Numbered from the stretch's first letter, positions 45,663 through 54,669 are shown. The stretch: 64,000 nucleotides of DNA from Aurantimonas sp. Leaf443 (GCF_001425575.1 NZ_LMRD01000010.1:62001-126000), one strand, 5' to 3'. Numbers and translations: made by a program. Notes: generated by a model not told the origin, from the sequence alone.

Positions 45663-47345
45663 AAGGCTTTCAGCTACATCCGTTTCTCCACGCCGGATCA
45701 GGCCCGGGGGGACTCGCTCCGTCGCCAGCTTGCCGCCGCTCGTGCATGGTGCGAGGCTCGCGGCTTAGACCTCGACGACAGTCTCCGCGACCTCGGCATC
45801 TCCGCCTTCAAGGGTGCCCACCGGGACATAGGAGCGCTTCGTTCGTTCCTATCGCTGGTCGAATCCGGGCAGGTTCCGCGAGGCTCCTTCCTGATCGTCG
45901 AATCCTTGGACCGCCTGTCCCGCGAGGCCGTTCTCGATGCCGCGGCGAGGCTTTTCGACCTGATCCGCGCAGGCGTGATCGTGGTTACGCTCTCCGATGG
46001 GCAGATCTACTCGGAGGAGAGGCTGCGAACCGACTGGACGCCCCTTATCGTGAGCATCGCCGTCATGGCTCGCGCCCACGAGGAATCCAGGATCAAGGGC
46101 GAGCGCGTCGGGGCGGCATGGGCCGCGAAGAAGGCTGCCGCCCGCGAGGAGGGCCGCCCCCTTACCTCGCGGTGCCCCGAGTGGCTTGTGCTCGAGGACG
46201 GGCGGTTCGTCGTTCGCGAGGACCGCGCTGAGGTCGTGCTGACGATCTTCCGATGGGCGATCGAGGGCTACGGGCGAAGGCAGATCATCGCCAAGCTGAA
46301 CGAGGCGGGGACGCCGACATGGCGCGGCGGCGTCGGCTGGCAAACATCGACGGTCGGCAAGATTCTGACTGGCCGTCTCGTCCTCGGCGAGTACCAGCCT
46401 CACGTCGGCAGCAGCCGGGCCGGGACTCGTCAACCTGCCGGAGACCCCGTCATCGGCTACTACCCACGGATCATCGACGAGGACACGTACTGGCGCGCCC
46501 AACAGGCATCGCAGGGACGCCGCGTCGCGGCCGGTCGACGTGGAAGAGGCGTTGCCCACCTCCTCCTCGGCCTCGGCCGTTGCACGCGCTGCGGAGCGGC
46601 CATGCACCTCGTCAACAAGGGGAGCGGCACCAAGAACGGGAAGCCCTTCTTTGAATGTTCGACAGCCAGTCGGAAGGCTGGCTGCGAGAACTCCGGCCGC
46701 TGGCGAGTCGATCACATCGAGCACCGCCTCCTCCGAGGTCTTGCCTACGTTGATGCCGGCGCCGTTCTGAACGGCGCGCAGCCGACCGCCGAGGCCGATC
46801 GCGTGTCTATCTTCGCCGCCCGGCTTGCCGAGGTCGAGCGCGCCCGCGCGCGGCTCTTGGCACTGGTCGAGGAAGGCGACGAGGGAGCAGTTGCCCGCTA
46901 TCGTACACTCGGCGACGAAGCCAAGACGATCAAACGCGAACTTGCCGATGCCACGAAGGCAGCCGCGACAGCCGCCGCCGACCCAGGCCTCAAGGCTCGT
47001 CTTGGCGAAGCCGTGGACCTGTCGCGGGCGATGGATGAGGCGGAAGGTGACGAGCGTCACGCGATTCGCACGCGCCTTGCCGAGCAGCTTCGCCAGCTTG
47101 TCGCCGAGGTCCGCTACGATCCCGACCTAGGCGTGCTTGCCGTCTTGATGCCGCGACCCGGCATTCCCGCAGATGAGGTCCCGTCGATCGTAGGAGCGTC
47201 GAGGATGACGGCATGGCGCCTCTGGCTCAACGACGACTCCGACCCGTCCGGCCTCGCCGGGCTCGAGGACATTCCGCGTCCGGACGAAGATGCGAAAGCC
47301 CTCCGTATCCTTGCAAAGATGCGCGACCGGGGAGCGTCGGCGTAG
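45657..47345 (+). CDS. Large serine recombinase (integrase)
   Basis: A 562-residue phage/ICE-type serine integrase. The resolvase domain (about 1-150) has the catalytic serine at residue 11 in Y-I-R-F-S-T-P-D-Q and L-D-R-L-S-R. A Recombinase DNA-binding domain (about 165-270) has I-x-x-x-L-N-x-x-G-x-P-T-x-R-G-G-V-G-W. A zinc ribbon follows with C-T-R-C-G and a later C-x(n)-C pair, then a coiled coil (about 385-470). The GTG at 45657 is chosen because conserved sequence starts at once and a GGAG lies nine bases upstream. It inserts into yifB, leaving its own gene at the left junction. Confidence 0.93.
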   Translation: MPKAFSYIRFSTPDQARGDSLRRQLAAARAWCEARGLDLDDSLRDLGISAFKGAHRDIGALRSFLSLVESGQVPRGSFLIVESLDRLSREAVLDAAARLFDLIRAGVIVVTLSDGQIYSEERLRTDWTPLIVSIAVMARAHEESRIKGERVGAAWAAKKAAAREEGRPLTSRCPEWLVLEDGRFVVREDRAEVVLTIFRWAIEGYGRRQIIAKLNEAGTPTWRGGVGWQTSTVGKILTGRLVLGEYQPHVGSSRAGTRQPAGDPVIGYYPRIIDEDTYWRAQQASQGRRVAAGRRGRGVAHLLLGLGRCTRCGAAMHLVNKGSGTKNGKPFFECSTASRKAGCENSGRWRVDHIEHRLLRGLAYVDAGAVLNGAQPTAEADRVSIFAARLAEVERARARLLALVEEGDEGAVARYRTLGDEAKTIKRELADATKAAATAAADPGLKARLGEAVDLSRAMDEAEGDERHAIRTRLAEQLRQLVAEVRYDPDLGVLAVLMPRPGIPADEVPSIVGASRMTAWRLWLNDDSDPSGLAGLEDIPRPDEDAKALRILAKMRDRGASA

Positions 47346-47371
47346 CCGGCGCGATCCGGGTGAACCGACGT

Positions 47372-47428
47372 CGCCCCTGCGGGGGGCGTGAGACCCTCCT
47401 GGGAGGGTCGGAGCAGGTCCAAAGGACC
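47372..47428. terminator. Three stacked hairpins between convergent integrase and methyltransferase genes
   Basis: CGCCCC (47372-47377) pairs with GGGGCG (47383-47388). GACCCTCC (47392-47399) pairs with GGAGGGTC (47402-47409). GGTCC (47416-47420) pairs with GGACC (47424-47428) around AAA. All lie in the 92-bp gap between convergent genes and probably terminate both. Confidence 0.55.
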
Positions 47429-47437
47429 AGGAGGGGG

Positions 47438-48817
47438 TTAGGCAGCCTCCCGCTTGCCCGACGTCTCCTCGACCGCGTCCGTCAACTTCATGGGTCTGGC
47501 CCGGCGCGGCATCGGCGACGGGAGCGCCCGCCACTCCGCATGCAGACGCAGCGCCGCGCGAAGGTCCGATCGGATACCCGTCGAGAGCGCCGCGAACCCG
47601 TGGGTCGCCTCGAGTGCCGCGAGCTCCGCGGCAGGATCGGCAAGGATTCGGCCACCGAGCAGCCGCCGCGCGCGGCCGAGTTGCGAACGGCGATTCCTGA
47701 GCACCTGTCCGACGATGCCACGTGTCCGAAGCCATTTGGAGAAACCCGGCTCCAAGGTGGGCATGCTCTCTCCCCGATCTCGATCCAGGATCAGGCGGCC
47801 GATCGCTTCCGCCAATCCCGCCGGAACGGCATTCGCTATCATCTGGTCGATGTCCCGCATGCGGGTCGCCGGAGACCAGTCCCACTCGCTGGGAAACCCC
47901 TGCAATCGGCTCGCTTGGTGCTGGGTCAAGGTTGGGACCGTGCATGCAGGTGCGATGTCGTCGCGGTGTGGTGCCGAGAGGTACCGCGGACCGGGCCGTC
48001 CAGACGACGTCCTTACGATCGCGGCACACGGCTCGTCGACGCTCCGGACGCCGCGTCCTCCGCCGTAGGGGCGAACGAAGACCGCGCCCGCGGTAAGCAA
48101 GGCTTGGTCAGCCACGGACAGAAGGGCATACGATGGCATCGGGCGTCTGGACGACTCGCGGATCGTCGGGGCGGGACCGTCCGAGCTCCAGAAACGCCTC
48201 TTACCCGCATGCCGGGGATGCGTATGGATCATCGCGCCGACATCGCCTCCCAAGATGTCGCGGATCGTCGTAGGACGCTCCGATGCCGCTTCCCGGATCG
48301 CCGACGAGAGGAAGCCGTTCGCCTCCCCCAAGCGGCCAACCACCAGAAGACGTCGACGAGCTTGACCCACGCCATACCTGCTCGCGTCCACGATCGCTTC
48401 CGTTAGCCCGTAACCGGCTCGTACGAGGAGTTCTCGCGAGGTCGCCCAAGCTTTTGACTTGGAAGCGCGCGGCACGTTCTCGAGTAGGAACCACTCTGGC
48501 CGGGCGACCACCACGGTCATTGCGAACGCGATCATGAGGGATGCCCTGTCTCCCTCGATGCGGTGGCCGGCCGAAGAGAAATCTTGGCAAGGTGGCCCGC
48601 CGACGATGAGCGCAGGCCGCAGCGCGGCAACGGTGGGCGCCACGGCGAGCAGGTCCCCCAGATCGGCGACCTCTGCATGATTGCCCAAGTTCGCGCGATA
48701 GACCGACACCGCTGTCGGCCACACGTCGAACGCGCGGACGACATCGCAACCAGCACGCCCTAAACCTAGGGACAACCCCCCGGCACCGCAGAATAGCTCG
48801 ACCGTTCTCACCTGCAC
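47438..48817 (-). CDS. C5-cytosine DNA methyltransferase (first of two)
   Basis: A 459-residue m5C methyltransferase. Motif I L-F-C-G-A-G-G-L-S-L-G-L is at residues 9-20, the catalytic cysteine is in G-G-P-P-C-Q-D-F-S (motif IV, about 75-83), motif VI is E-N-V-P, and motif VIII is Q-A-R-R-R. The C-terminal R-L-Q-G-F-P and I-A-N-A-V-P complete the fold. About 110 extra C-terminal residues, rich in Arg, follow motif X. It is divergent from the DUF262-HEPN-methyltransferase-Vsr operon and probably modifies one strand or one site of the same system. The target sequence is unknown. Confidence 0.92.
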   Translation of the reverse strand: MQVRTVELFCGAGGLSLGLGRAGCDVVRAFDVWPTAVSVYRANLGNHAEVADLGDLLAVAPTVAALRPALIVGGPPCQDFSSAGHRIEGDRASLMIAFAMTVVVARPEWFLLENVPRASKSKAWATSRELLVRAGYGLTEAIVDASRYGVGQARRRLLVVGRLGEANGFLSSAIREAASERPTTIRDILGGDVGAMIHTHPRHAGKRRFWSSDGPAPTIRESSRRPMPSYALLSVADQALLTAGAVFVRPYGGGRGVRSVDEPCAAIVRTSSGRPGPRYLSAPHRDDIAPACTVPTLTQHQASRLQGFPSEWDWSPATRMRDIDQMIANAVPAGLAEAIGRLILDRDRGESMPTLEPGFSKWLRTRGIVGQVLRNRRSQLGRARRLLGGRILADPAAELAALEATHGFAALSTGIRSDLRAALRLHAEWRALPSPMPRRARPMKLTDAVEETSGKREAA

Positions 48818-49084
48818 CCCGTAACCAGATTTGCCGTTACGGCCTAGGAGCGGAAGAGCGTGTGGGGCTTGCGTGCATTCTCCGGCGGCGGCGAACTGTC
48901 GAGATCCGTACGCTGGCGCTCCCTAGAGGCCGACACCGATTTAGACCGCGCGGTAGTATTGGATATGGCCGATCACTGGTTCTCGATACCCATTGTGGGT
49001 ACAAGATCGATGATTCACCTAGAGCGTGGTTCCAAGCCGTGGCCACACGCTACAAGGTTGCAACGAGCGGAGAGTCATCAGGCC

Positions 49085-50179
49085 GTGGCCAAGAAAGCAA
49101 CAGTACTTGAGCCAGAGCGGGTGGCGGCGGCAGAAGAGTCGCTGGCCGCGGTTTCCCGCCAGGTCAAATTCACGATCGCGGAATATCCCGTGTCCTTCTA
49201 TGTCGGGCGGTTCGACGACGAGGTAAACGGTCGTTACTTCGTACCGTCCTACCAGAGGAATCTCGCCTGGAATCCCGAGCAGCAGTCCCAGTTCATTGAG
49301 TCGCTTCTTGTCGGCCTGCCGATACCGTTCATGTTCTTTTACCAGACGCAGAGCGGTCGCATGGAGATCGTCGACGGATCGCAGCGAATGCGTGCCATGA
49401 GGGCCTTCTTGAAGGAGGACCTTCGACTTCGGGACCTATCTCTCGTTCCCGAGCTCAACGGTTTCCGTTACTCGGATCTCCCCGGCGAACGTCAGAACAA
49501 GCTCGAGGATGTCACGATCCGCACGATCGTATTGGATACGGAAACCGACGCGGCAACGCGGGCGGAGATGTTTGCCCGGATCAACAGGTCTGGAACGACG
49601 GCGAACGAGGCTGAGATTAGACGCGGTTCACTGCCCGGCCCCGTGACCGATCTTTTCAAGGAATTGGCCGAGTCCGCCGATTTCGTCCGAATGACGCCTC
49701 TTACCCAAAAATCGGTTGATCAGCGAGAACGGGAAGAACTGGTCACGCGGTTCTTTGCCTATGTGGACACTAACGAGACAGACCAGGGGCGCTTCCCCGG
49801 CTATCGGGATCGACCAAAGAGATTCCTGTTTGAATACGTGAAGTGGGCGAACGAAAAGGCGGATAGAGAGCCGGGACTCGTGCCGACCATGCGTACGGAA
49901 TTCGAACGCATGCTTTCCTTCGTGGCGACATCGTTCCCGCATGGCTTCCAGAAGCCGGCCGGAGGCCGGACTGTTCCGCGTGTCCGTTTCGAGGCTATTG
50001 CGGTGGGCTCCGCGCTTGCTCTTCGTGAAAACCCTGATCTTTCCCTTGATCCGGGCGAGATCGCGCGGCGGATGGAGCTTGCAGGCTTCGATGATCTTGT
50101 CGTCTCCGATGGTGCCAATGTCCGCTCGAAACTTGAGGGCAGGATCGATCTCGTTCGCTTGATCCTGACGAACGAATGA
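49085..50179 (+). CDS. DUF262 protein (ParB/GmrSD-like)
   Basis: A 364-residue protein with the DUF262 marks V-P-S-Y-Q-R-N-L-A-W (residues 53-62) and V-D-G-S-Q-R-M-R-A-M (96-105). These form the ParB/sulfiredoxin-like NTP-binding core shared with the GmrSD restriction enzymes. I see no C-terminal HNH (DUF1524) motif, so nuclease activity may come from the partner encoded downstream. The GTG at 49085 lies 13 bases after a GGAG; an open frame runs 225 bp upstream but looks non-coding. It overlaps the HEPN gene by ATGA. Base composition is less GC-rich than the chromosome. Confidence 0.85.
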   Translation: MAKKATVLEPERVAAAEESLAAVSRQVKFTIAEYPVSFYVGRFDDEVNGRYFVPSYQRNLAWNPEQQSQFIESLLVGLPIPFMFFYQTQSGRMEIVDGSQRMRAMRAFLKEDLRLRDLSLVPELNGFRYSDLPGERQNKLEDVTIRTIVLDTETDAATRAEMFARINRSGTTANEAEIRRGSLPGPVTDLFKELAESADFVRMTPLTQKSVDQREREELVTRFFAYVDTNETDQGRFPGYRDRPKRFLFEYVKWANEKADREPGLVPTMRTEFERMLSFVATSFPHGFQKPAGGRTVPRVRFEAIAVGSALALRENPDLSLDPGEIARRMELAGFDDLVVSDGANVRSKLEGRIDLVRLILTNE

Positions 50180-50886
50180 CGCCCGCCCGCCGATCGCTCC
50201 TAGAACGAAGGGAGCAATTCGACATCCATTTCTCCCTCGCCCAAGCCGTGCAGACTCAGATCTTCGAAGGCGAGACAAGCTCGTTAGGGGAGCTTGAACT
50301 GACGGTTCGGCATCTGCTGACAATCAAGTCGGGACTTGTCGTCCACATCTACAATGTCCTCGAGTCGACGATGACTGGGGTCATGGATGTGGTGGGTCGG
50401 GCGATCGGTAGCGCTCCCCCAACCGAATGGACGGAGGACGCGCTCAAGGAATGGCTACGCAAGCATGCCGCATCCGCTTCGGACGGCGGTGAGGAAGGTC
50501 GATTGCGTATAGTCCACACTGCCGCGCGGCACCTCTTGGGGACGGTCTCGCCCGAATCCCGTACCCTGAAGAAGCCTTCTGGATCGTGGTCGGATGAGTT
50601 GGTCTACACCTTCGCTCGGCGGCTTCGCGTGCAGGTTACCATGCCACCGGACATGCACCGTCGCCTTCAGAAACGTGCCGATCTGCGTGGGATGACACCT
50701 GTGGAGTTCGTGGCCGATCGACGAAATGCGATTGCACACGGTAGAAGGTCGTTCGAAGATGGCGCGAATGACATCACGCTTCAGAGCATTCGCGAGCTGG
50801 CGGACGTCACCCTTGACTTCCTCGGCCATGCCGTCGATGCCTTCGAGGACTACATTGCCGCGGAGCGCTATCGGATCGTGACATGA
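50176..50886 (+). CDS. HEPN-like nuclease (MAE_28990/MAE_18760 type)
   Basis: A 236-residue helical protein. Its C-terminal part has D-R-R-N-A-I-A-H-G, that is the HEPN R-x4-H motif with R183, N184 and H188. HEPN domains are mostly metal-independent RNases in toxin-antitoxin, CRISPR and abortive systems. The MAE_28990/MAE_18760 subgroup is known to sit next to DUF262 genes, as here. Both ends overlap neighbours by ATGA, so it is made in step with DUF262 and the second methyltransferase. It is the likely effector; the target (RNA or DNA) is not shown by sequence. Confidence 0.78.
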   Translation: MTPARRSLLERREQFDIHFSLAQAVQTQIFEGETSSLGELELTVRHLLTIKSGLVVHIYNVLESTMTGVMDVVGRAIGSAPPTEWTEDALKEWLRKHAASASDGGEEGRLRIVHTAARHLLGTVSPESRTLKKPSGSWSDELVYTFARRLRVQVTMPPDMHRRLQKRADLRGMTPVEFVADRRNAIAHGRRSFEDGANDITLQSIRELADVTLDFLGHAVDAFEDYIAAERYRIVT

Positions 50887-51941
50887 CAAACGCCTCGACG
50901 ATCTCGGCGGTCGACTTGTTTTGTGGCGTCGGTGGCTTGACCTTCGGACTGGAGGAAGCGGGAATCGACGTTCGGCTCGGTGTGGACATCGACAGCGACT
51001 GCAAACACCCGATCACCAGGAACACGCGGGCTTCCTTCCTCGCCAAGGATGTCTCGGCTCTCGACGCATCCACAATCACCGATGCCCTGTCCGGAAGCGA
51101 CGTGACCCTCTTGGCTGGTTGCGCACCCTGCCAACCGTTCTCGACCTACTCCCGTGGAGCCAAGCGCGACGGCGGGCCCCGGCGAGGAAGAGGCGGGGCG
51201 GAGGATTGGAGGCTGGTCGAGAAGTTCGCTGACCTAGTCGAGGCGGTTGAGCCGGATCTCGTCACGATGGAGAACGTCCCGCCGCTCGCTCGGCAAGCCG
51301 TGTTCGAGACGCTCGTACGGAAGCTCGATGGATACTTTCTCGACTACCAGATCGTTGAGTGCAGCTCGGTTGGTCTTCCGCAAAAGCGCAAGCGGTTGGT
51401 CCTGCTCGCGTCGAAGCTCGGCCCCATCTCCGTTCCGCAGTTCGGTCGGGCCCGAGCGACGGTGCGCTCGACGATCGGAGCGCTGCCCCCGTTGGCCGCG
51501 GGCGAAGTGGACTCCGAGGACCGTCTGCATTGCGCGAGTCGCCTGAGCGAGGTGAACCTTTCACGCATCAAGGCTTCCGTTCCCGGAGGGACGTGGCGCG
51601 ACTGGCCCGCAGGCCTTAGAGCTGCGTGCCACGTGAGGGACACAGGCGCGACATTCCCTTCGGTCTATGGTCGCATGGAGTGGGATGCCCCGGCGCCGAC
51701 GATCACGACGCAATGCTTCGGCTATGGCAACGGTCGGTTCGGCCACCCTACGCAGGACCGCGCCATCAGTCTCCGGGAGGCCGCCATGCTTCAGGGCTTT
51801 CCGCGGCACTACTCGTTCATTCCCGAGACAGAGCCGACGAGCTTCGCTAGGCTCGGACGCCTGATCGGCAATGCGGTCCCAGTGACCTTGAGCAGGGCGA
51901 TCGGCGACATCCTCGTCGACCATGTCCGGATGTATCGGTAG
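50883..51941 (+). CDS. C5-cytosine DNA methyltransferase (second of two)
   Basis: A 352-residue m5C methyltransferase. Motif I is L-F-C-G-V-G-G-L-T-F-G-L (residues 12-23) and motif IV G-C-A-P-C-Q-P-F-S has alanine before the P-C pair, a variant seen in part of the family. Motif VI is E-N-V-P-P, VIII is Q-K-R-K-R, IX has L-Q-G-F-P and X is I-G-N-A-V-P. It overlaps the HEPN stop and is followed after 89 bp by vsr. It is clearly different in sequence from the methyltransferase at 47438-48817, so the two probably have different targets or strands. Confidence 0.93.
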   Translation: MTNASTISAVDLFCGVGGLTFGLEEAGIDVRLGVDIDSDCKHPITRNTRASFLAKDVSALDASTITDALSGSDVTLLAGCAPCQPFSTYSRGAKRDGGPRRGRGGAEDWRLVEKFADLVEAVEPDLVTMENVPPLARQAVFETLVRKLDGYFLDYQIVECSSVGLPQKRKRLVLLASKLGPISVPQFGRARATVRSTIGALPPLAAGEVDSEDRLHCASRLSEVNLSRIKASVPGGTWRDWPAGLRAACHVRDTGATFPSVYGRMEWDAPAPTITTQCFGYGNGRFGHPTQDRAISLREAAMLQGFPRHYSFIPETEPTSFARLGRLIGNAVPVTLSRAIGDILVDHVRMYR

Positions 51942-52030
51942 AGCAGCCCGGAAAGGGTTCGAGCCGAGCACGACCACTCAGCTCGATCGTCGACGACCAC
52001 TCGAGAACGTCTCGGAGCATTCCACTGACC

Positions 52031-52528
52031 ATGGACGACGATCCCGACGCTTCAGGCCCGACATTGGACGACAACGAGCCTCCGCCGACGTCGGAGCGGT
52101 CGGCACTGATGGCGAAGGTGCGGGGCAAGAACACGAAGCCTGAGCTCGTCGTCCGTCGCGCCCTGCATGCTTTGGGACTGCGATTCCGCCTCCACAGGCG
52201 AGACCTGCCAGGCCGACCCGACATCGTTCTGCCGCGGCACCGTCTTGCGATCTTCGTCCACGGTTGCTTCTGGCACCGCCACGAGGGATGCCGGATGGCC
52301 TCGACCCCGAAGACGCGTCGAGACTTCTGGGAAGCGAAGTTCGAGGCCAATGTTCAACGGGATCGACGGAACCTCGAGACGCTCCAAGAGCTAGGCTGGC
52401 GGCCCGAGATCGTCTGGGAATGCGAAAGCCGTAAGGCCGACCTTCCCGACCGGCTCCAAGCGATCGTGGAGAACTCGTCCAAGCGGGATCAGGCGGCTCC
52501 CTCGAGCTCGCAGGAAGCCGCCGACTGA
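52031..52528 (+). CDS. vsr: Very short patch repair endonuclease
   Basis: A 165-residue Vsr nuclease. It nicks 5' of the T in T:G mismatches that arise when 5-methylcytosine deaminates. The restriction-like core has V-R-G-K-N-T-K-P-E near the start, G-R-P-D-I-V-L-P with the metal aspartate (about residue 65), and the zinc/active segment F-V-H-G-C-F-W-H-R-H-E-G-C followed by F-W-x-x-K-F-x-x-N-x-x-R-D. A 30-residue acidic leader and a short Ser/Ala tail surround it. It belongs with the neighbouring m5C methyltransferases. Confidence 0.93.
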   Translation: MDDDPDASGPTLDDNEPPPTSERSALMAKVRGKNTKPELVVRRALHALGLRFRLHRRDLPGRPDIVLPRHRLAIFVHGCFWHRHEGCRMASTPKTRRDFWEAKFEANVQRDRRNLETLQELGWRPEIVWECESRKADLPDRLQAIVENSSKRDQAAPSSSQEAAD

Positions 52529-52852
52529 ACCCAGCCCGCCCCCGTTTACCACAGTCGGGGCACCCCTTCGGCGCTACCTCACGGGCGCGGCGCGCCCCGC
52601 CTGCTTCGCCTCCGGCTACGGCCCGGGCTCCGGGCTGGAAAACGTGGACGGCCCTACCCGCCGAGCGGCGCCCCAGTCCGTCCGGCTCGCGACGGCTGCA
52701 CCGCCGCTCCACGGCCGCAAAAGTTAACTGGCACCTAGTTAAATTCCGCCGACCGTTTGACGCCCGCGCCGATCCGCCGAACCCTGAAAAAGGAAAGGCC
52801 CCCCGGTCATCGCGCGTCAACGCTACGGGAGGCCTCTGGTAGAGGCTCAACA
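52529..52852. other. Gene-free region before the Rep leader, with inverted repeats
   Basis: No credible gene is seen on either strand. TTAACT at 52724-52729 pairs with AGTTAA at 52737-52742 around GGCACCT, inside an A/T-richer patch (52718-52745) that stands out from the GC-rich surroundings. A second hairpin, GCCTC-TGGTA-GAGGC, lies just before the leader peptide. These could be a rep operator, promoter or double-strand origin for the HUH Rep downstream. Confidence 0.4.
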
Positions 52853-52894
52853 ATGGCAATCGGCTTCCGCGCCGTCAACGGCACCTTCGAGTGA
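52853..52894 (+). CDS. Putative 13-residue leader peptide coupled to rep
   Basis: ATG at 52853 opens a 13-codon frame (M-A-I-G-F-R-A-V-N-G-T-F-E) whose TGA stop overlaps the GTG start of rep as GTGA. A small hairpin precedes it. Leader peptides that control rep translation by coupling are known in several plasmids. The overlap is seen directly; translation of the peptide is inference. Confidence 0.4.
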   Translation: MAIGFRAVNGTFE

Positions 52895-54669
52895 ACCCGC
52901 GGCTGGGCATAGACCCCAGCCAGCCGACAGCCTCCCCAAACCCAGCCCGTCAACAAATTTTGCAGCCGCATCGCCCAGCCGATGGCGGGATCGCAGCGCG
53001 GCTCCAAGCTGCCGCGAACGCACGCGGCCCGCGTCCGGATGCCGCCGCCGCGCAGCGCCTCGTCCGCCCGTCGCGCGAGCCGATCGTCGGTTCGGTCAAG
53101 GCCACCGTCCACGCCCTCTTCGAGCCCCCCTCCGCCACGTCAGGGACTCTCGCGACCATCCCGACCGCGACCGCACCGATGGACACCTCCGCCCGGCCGT
53201 CAGGGCCGGGCCTTGCCAACGGAGGAGCTACATTCACCCCCCCTCTCTCCAGCGAGGCGCAGAGGGCCAAGGCGAAGCGTCAAGCACGGCAGAAGAGGGA
53301 CGAGACGGCCCGAGCGGCAGCCCCTACGACCCAGCGTCGATGGGACCTCATGTCGGGCATCTCCCGGATGCTCCGCATCGGCCTCGCCCCCGACGAGCGC
53401 GGGCCGTCCGTCTGCGGATGCGGACGCCCCGGCTTCGACGTCGAGAGCGTCGGCATCCACCGCCGGACCCGCGAGGACGGCACGCGCCGCGCCTTCGTCT
53501 CCGGCGTGTACCGCTGCGGCTCCGGCTGGCTCTGTCCGACCTGCGCGCCTGCCGTCGCCGCGATCCGGCAGGCCCGCGTGCAGCGTGTCGTGGAGGCGAC
53601 GACCGAACACGACGGGTCTTTCGTCATGGGCCTCGTCACCGTCTCGCACGGCCCTGCCGATCGTCTCGCCGACCTCAAGCGTCTCGTGTCCGAGAGCTTC
53701 GCCGCCGCTCGTCGCGGCGCCCCGTGGGAGCGCATCAAGCGACGCGGCGGGATCGCCGGCGTCCTTGTCGCGCCCGAGGTCACGCACGGCGGGTACGGCT
53801 GGCACTTCCACATCCACTTCGGCATGGCTTGCCTCGCCGACAAGGCGGACGCGCGCGCCGCTGGAGAGGCCTTGATCGAGCGCTTCATGCGCGCCGTCGA
53901 AGCGCGCGGTGGCAAGGCGCTCCGGCACGCGCAGGGCATCCAGATCGCCGCGAGCCCAGAGGCGGCGGGCGAGTACATCGCCAAGGGAACGTCCTGGGAA
54001 CTGGCGGCCGGGTCGTCGGGCCGCAAGAGCCACGCTGCCGGACGCACGCCCTGGGACATCGCCGAGGACGCGATCGATGGCGACATGCCGTCCTATGGCC
54101 TCTGGCGCGAGTTCGCCGAGGCGATGCCCGGCACGCGCTCGTGCGTCGTGACGCCCCGGCTCGCCGCTGCGCTTGGGATCGATGCGGAGGACGACGACGA
54201 GACGGGCGGCGCGTTCGACCTCACGGAAGAGGCGCTCAAGGTTGGCGACGTGCCGTCGCCGACGTGGCGCACGATCCTGCGGACGAGCCTCGCCGGGACG
54301 TTCCTCGCCACGATCGAGGCCGCGCCCGTTCTGGACGGGACGGCCTTCGCATCGATCCTGGCGCAGGTCTCCGCCGTGGCTGACGAACGGCTCCGCGTCA
54401 TCGCGGCGAAGGCCGAGGCTCGCCGCCGTACCGCCGAGGAAGCCCAGGCAGCGCGACAGGCGACCGCCGACGACCGCACCCGCCGTTACCTCGTCCGGCG
54501 AACCGCCGAGCGCGTCGAGGCATGCGGCGGAGCCGGCACGCGCGCTGCCATCGCCCACGCGATCGCCGCGACCGCCGCCGCCGTTCCCGGGATCGTGCCG
54601 CCGACCGTCGCGGAGGTCGTCGCCGAACTCGCGCGCCGTCCGGTCGCGGTCCTGCCGATCGCCGCTTGA
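52891..54669 (+). CDS. HUH-type rolling-circle replication initiator (Rep)
   Basis: A 592-residue protein with three rolling-circle motifs. Motif 1 is M-G-L-V-T-V-S-H-G (about 246-254), motif 2 is the metal site W-H-F-H-I-H-F (H305, H307, H309), and motif 3 is the nicking tyrosine with lysine in E-Y-I-A-K-G (Y362, K365). A cysteine cluster (C175, C177, C209, C215, C218) before motif 1 resembles the zinc finger of Rep_1-type plasmid proteins. The first 150 residues are Ala/Pro-rich and probably disordered; an internal ATG at 53179 is an alternative start. It would let the excised element replicate as a circle. Confidence 0.85.
   Translation: MNPRLGIDPSQPTASPNPARQQILQPHRPADGGIAARLQAAANARGPRPDAAAAQRLVRPSREPIVGSVKATVHALFEPPSATSGTLATIPTATAPMDTSARPSGPGLANGGATFTPPLSSEAQRAKAKRQARQKRDETARAAAPTTQRRWDLMSGISRMLRIGLAPDERGPSVCGCGRPGFDVESVGIHRRTREDGTRRAFVSGVYRCGSGWLCPTCAPAVAAIRQARVQRVVEATTEHDGSFVMGLVTVSHGPADRLADLKRLVSESFAAARRGAPWERIKRRGGIAGVLVAPEVTHGGYGWHFHIHFGMACLADKADARAAGEALIERFMRAVEARGGKALRHAQGIQIAASPEAAGEYIAKGTSWELAAGSSGRKSHAAGRTPWDIAEDAIDGDMPSYGLWREFAEAMPGTRSCVVTPRLAAALGIDAEDDDETGGAFDLTEEALKVGDVPSPTWRTILRTSLAGTFLATIEAAPVLDGTAFASILAQVSAVADERLRVIAAKAEARRRTAEEAQAARQATADDRTRRYLVRRTAERVEACGGAGTRAAIAHAIAATAAAVPGIVPPTVAEVVAELARRPVAVLPIAA

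Noticed and set aside
48860-49084. An N-terminal extension of the DUF262 protein
   Set aside because: The open frame crosses the promoter region divergent from the methyltransferase gene and reads as non-protein; the GTG at 49085 with GGAG upstream is a better start.
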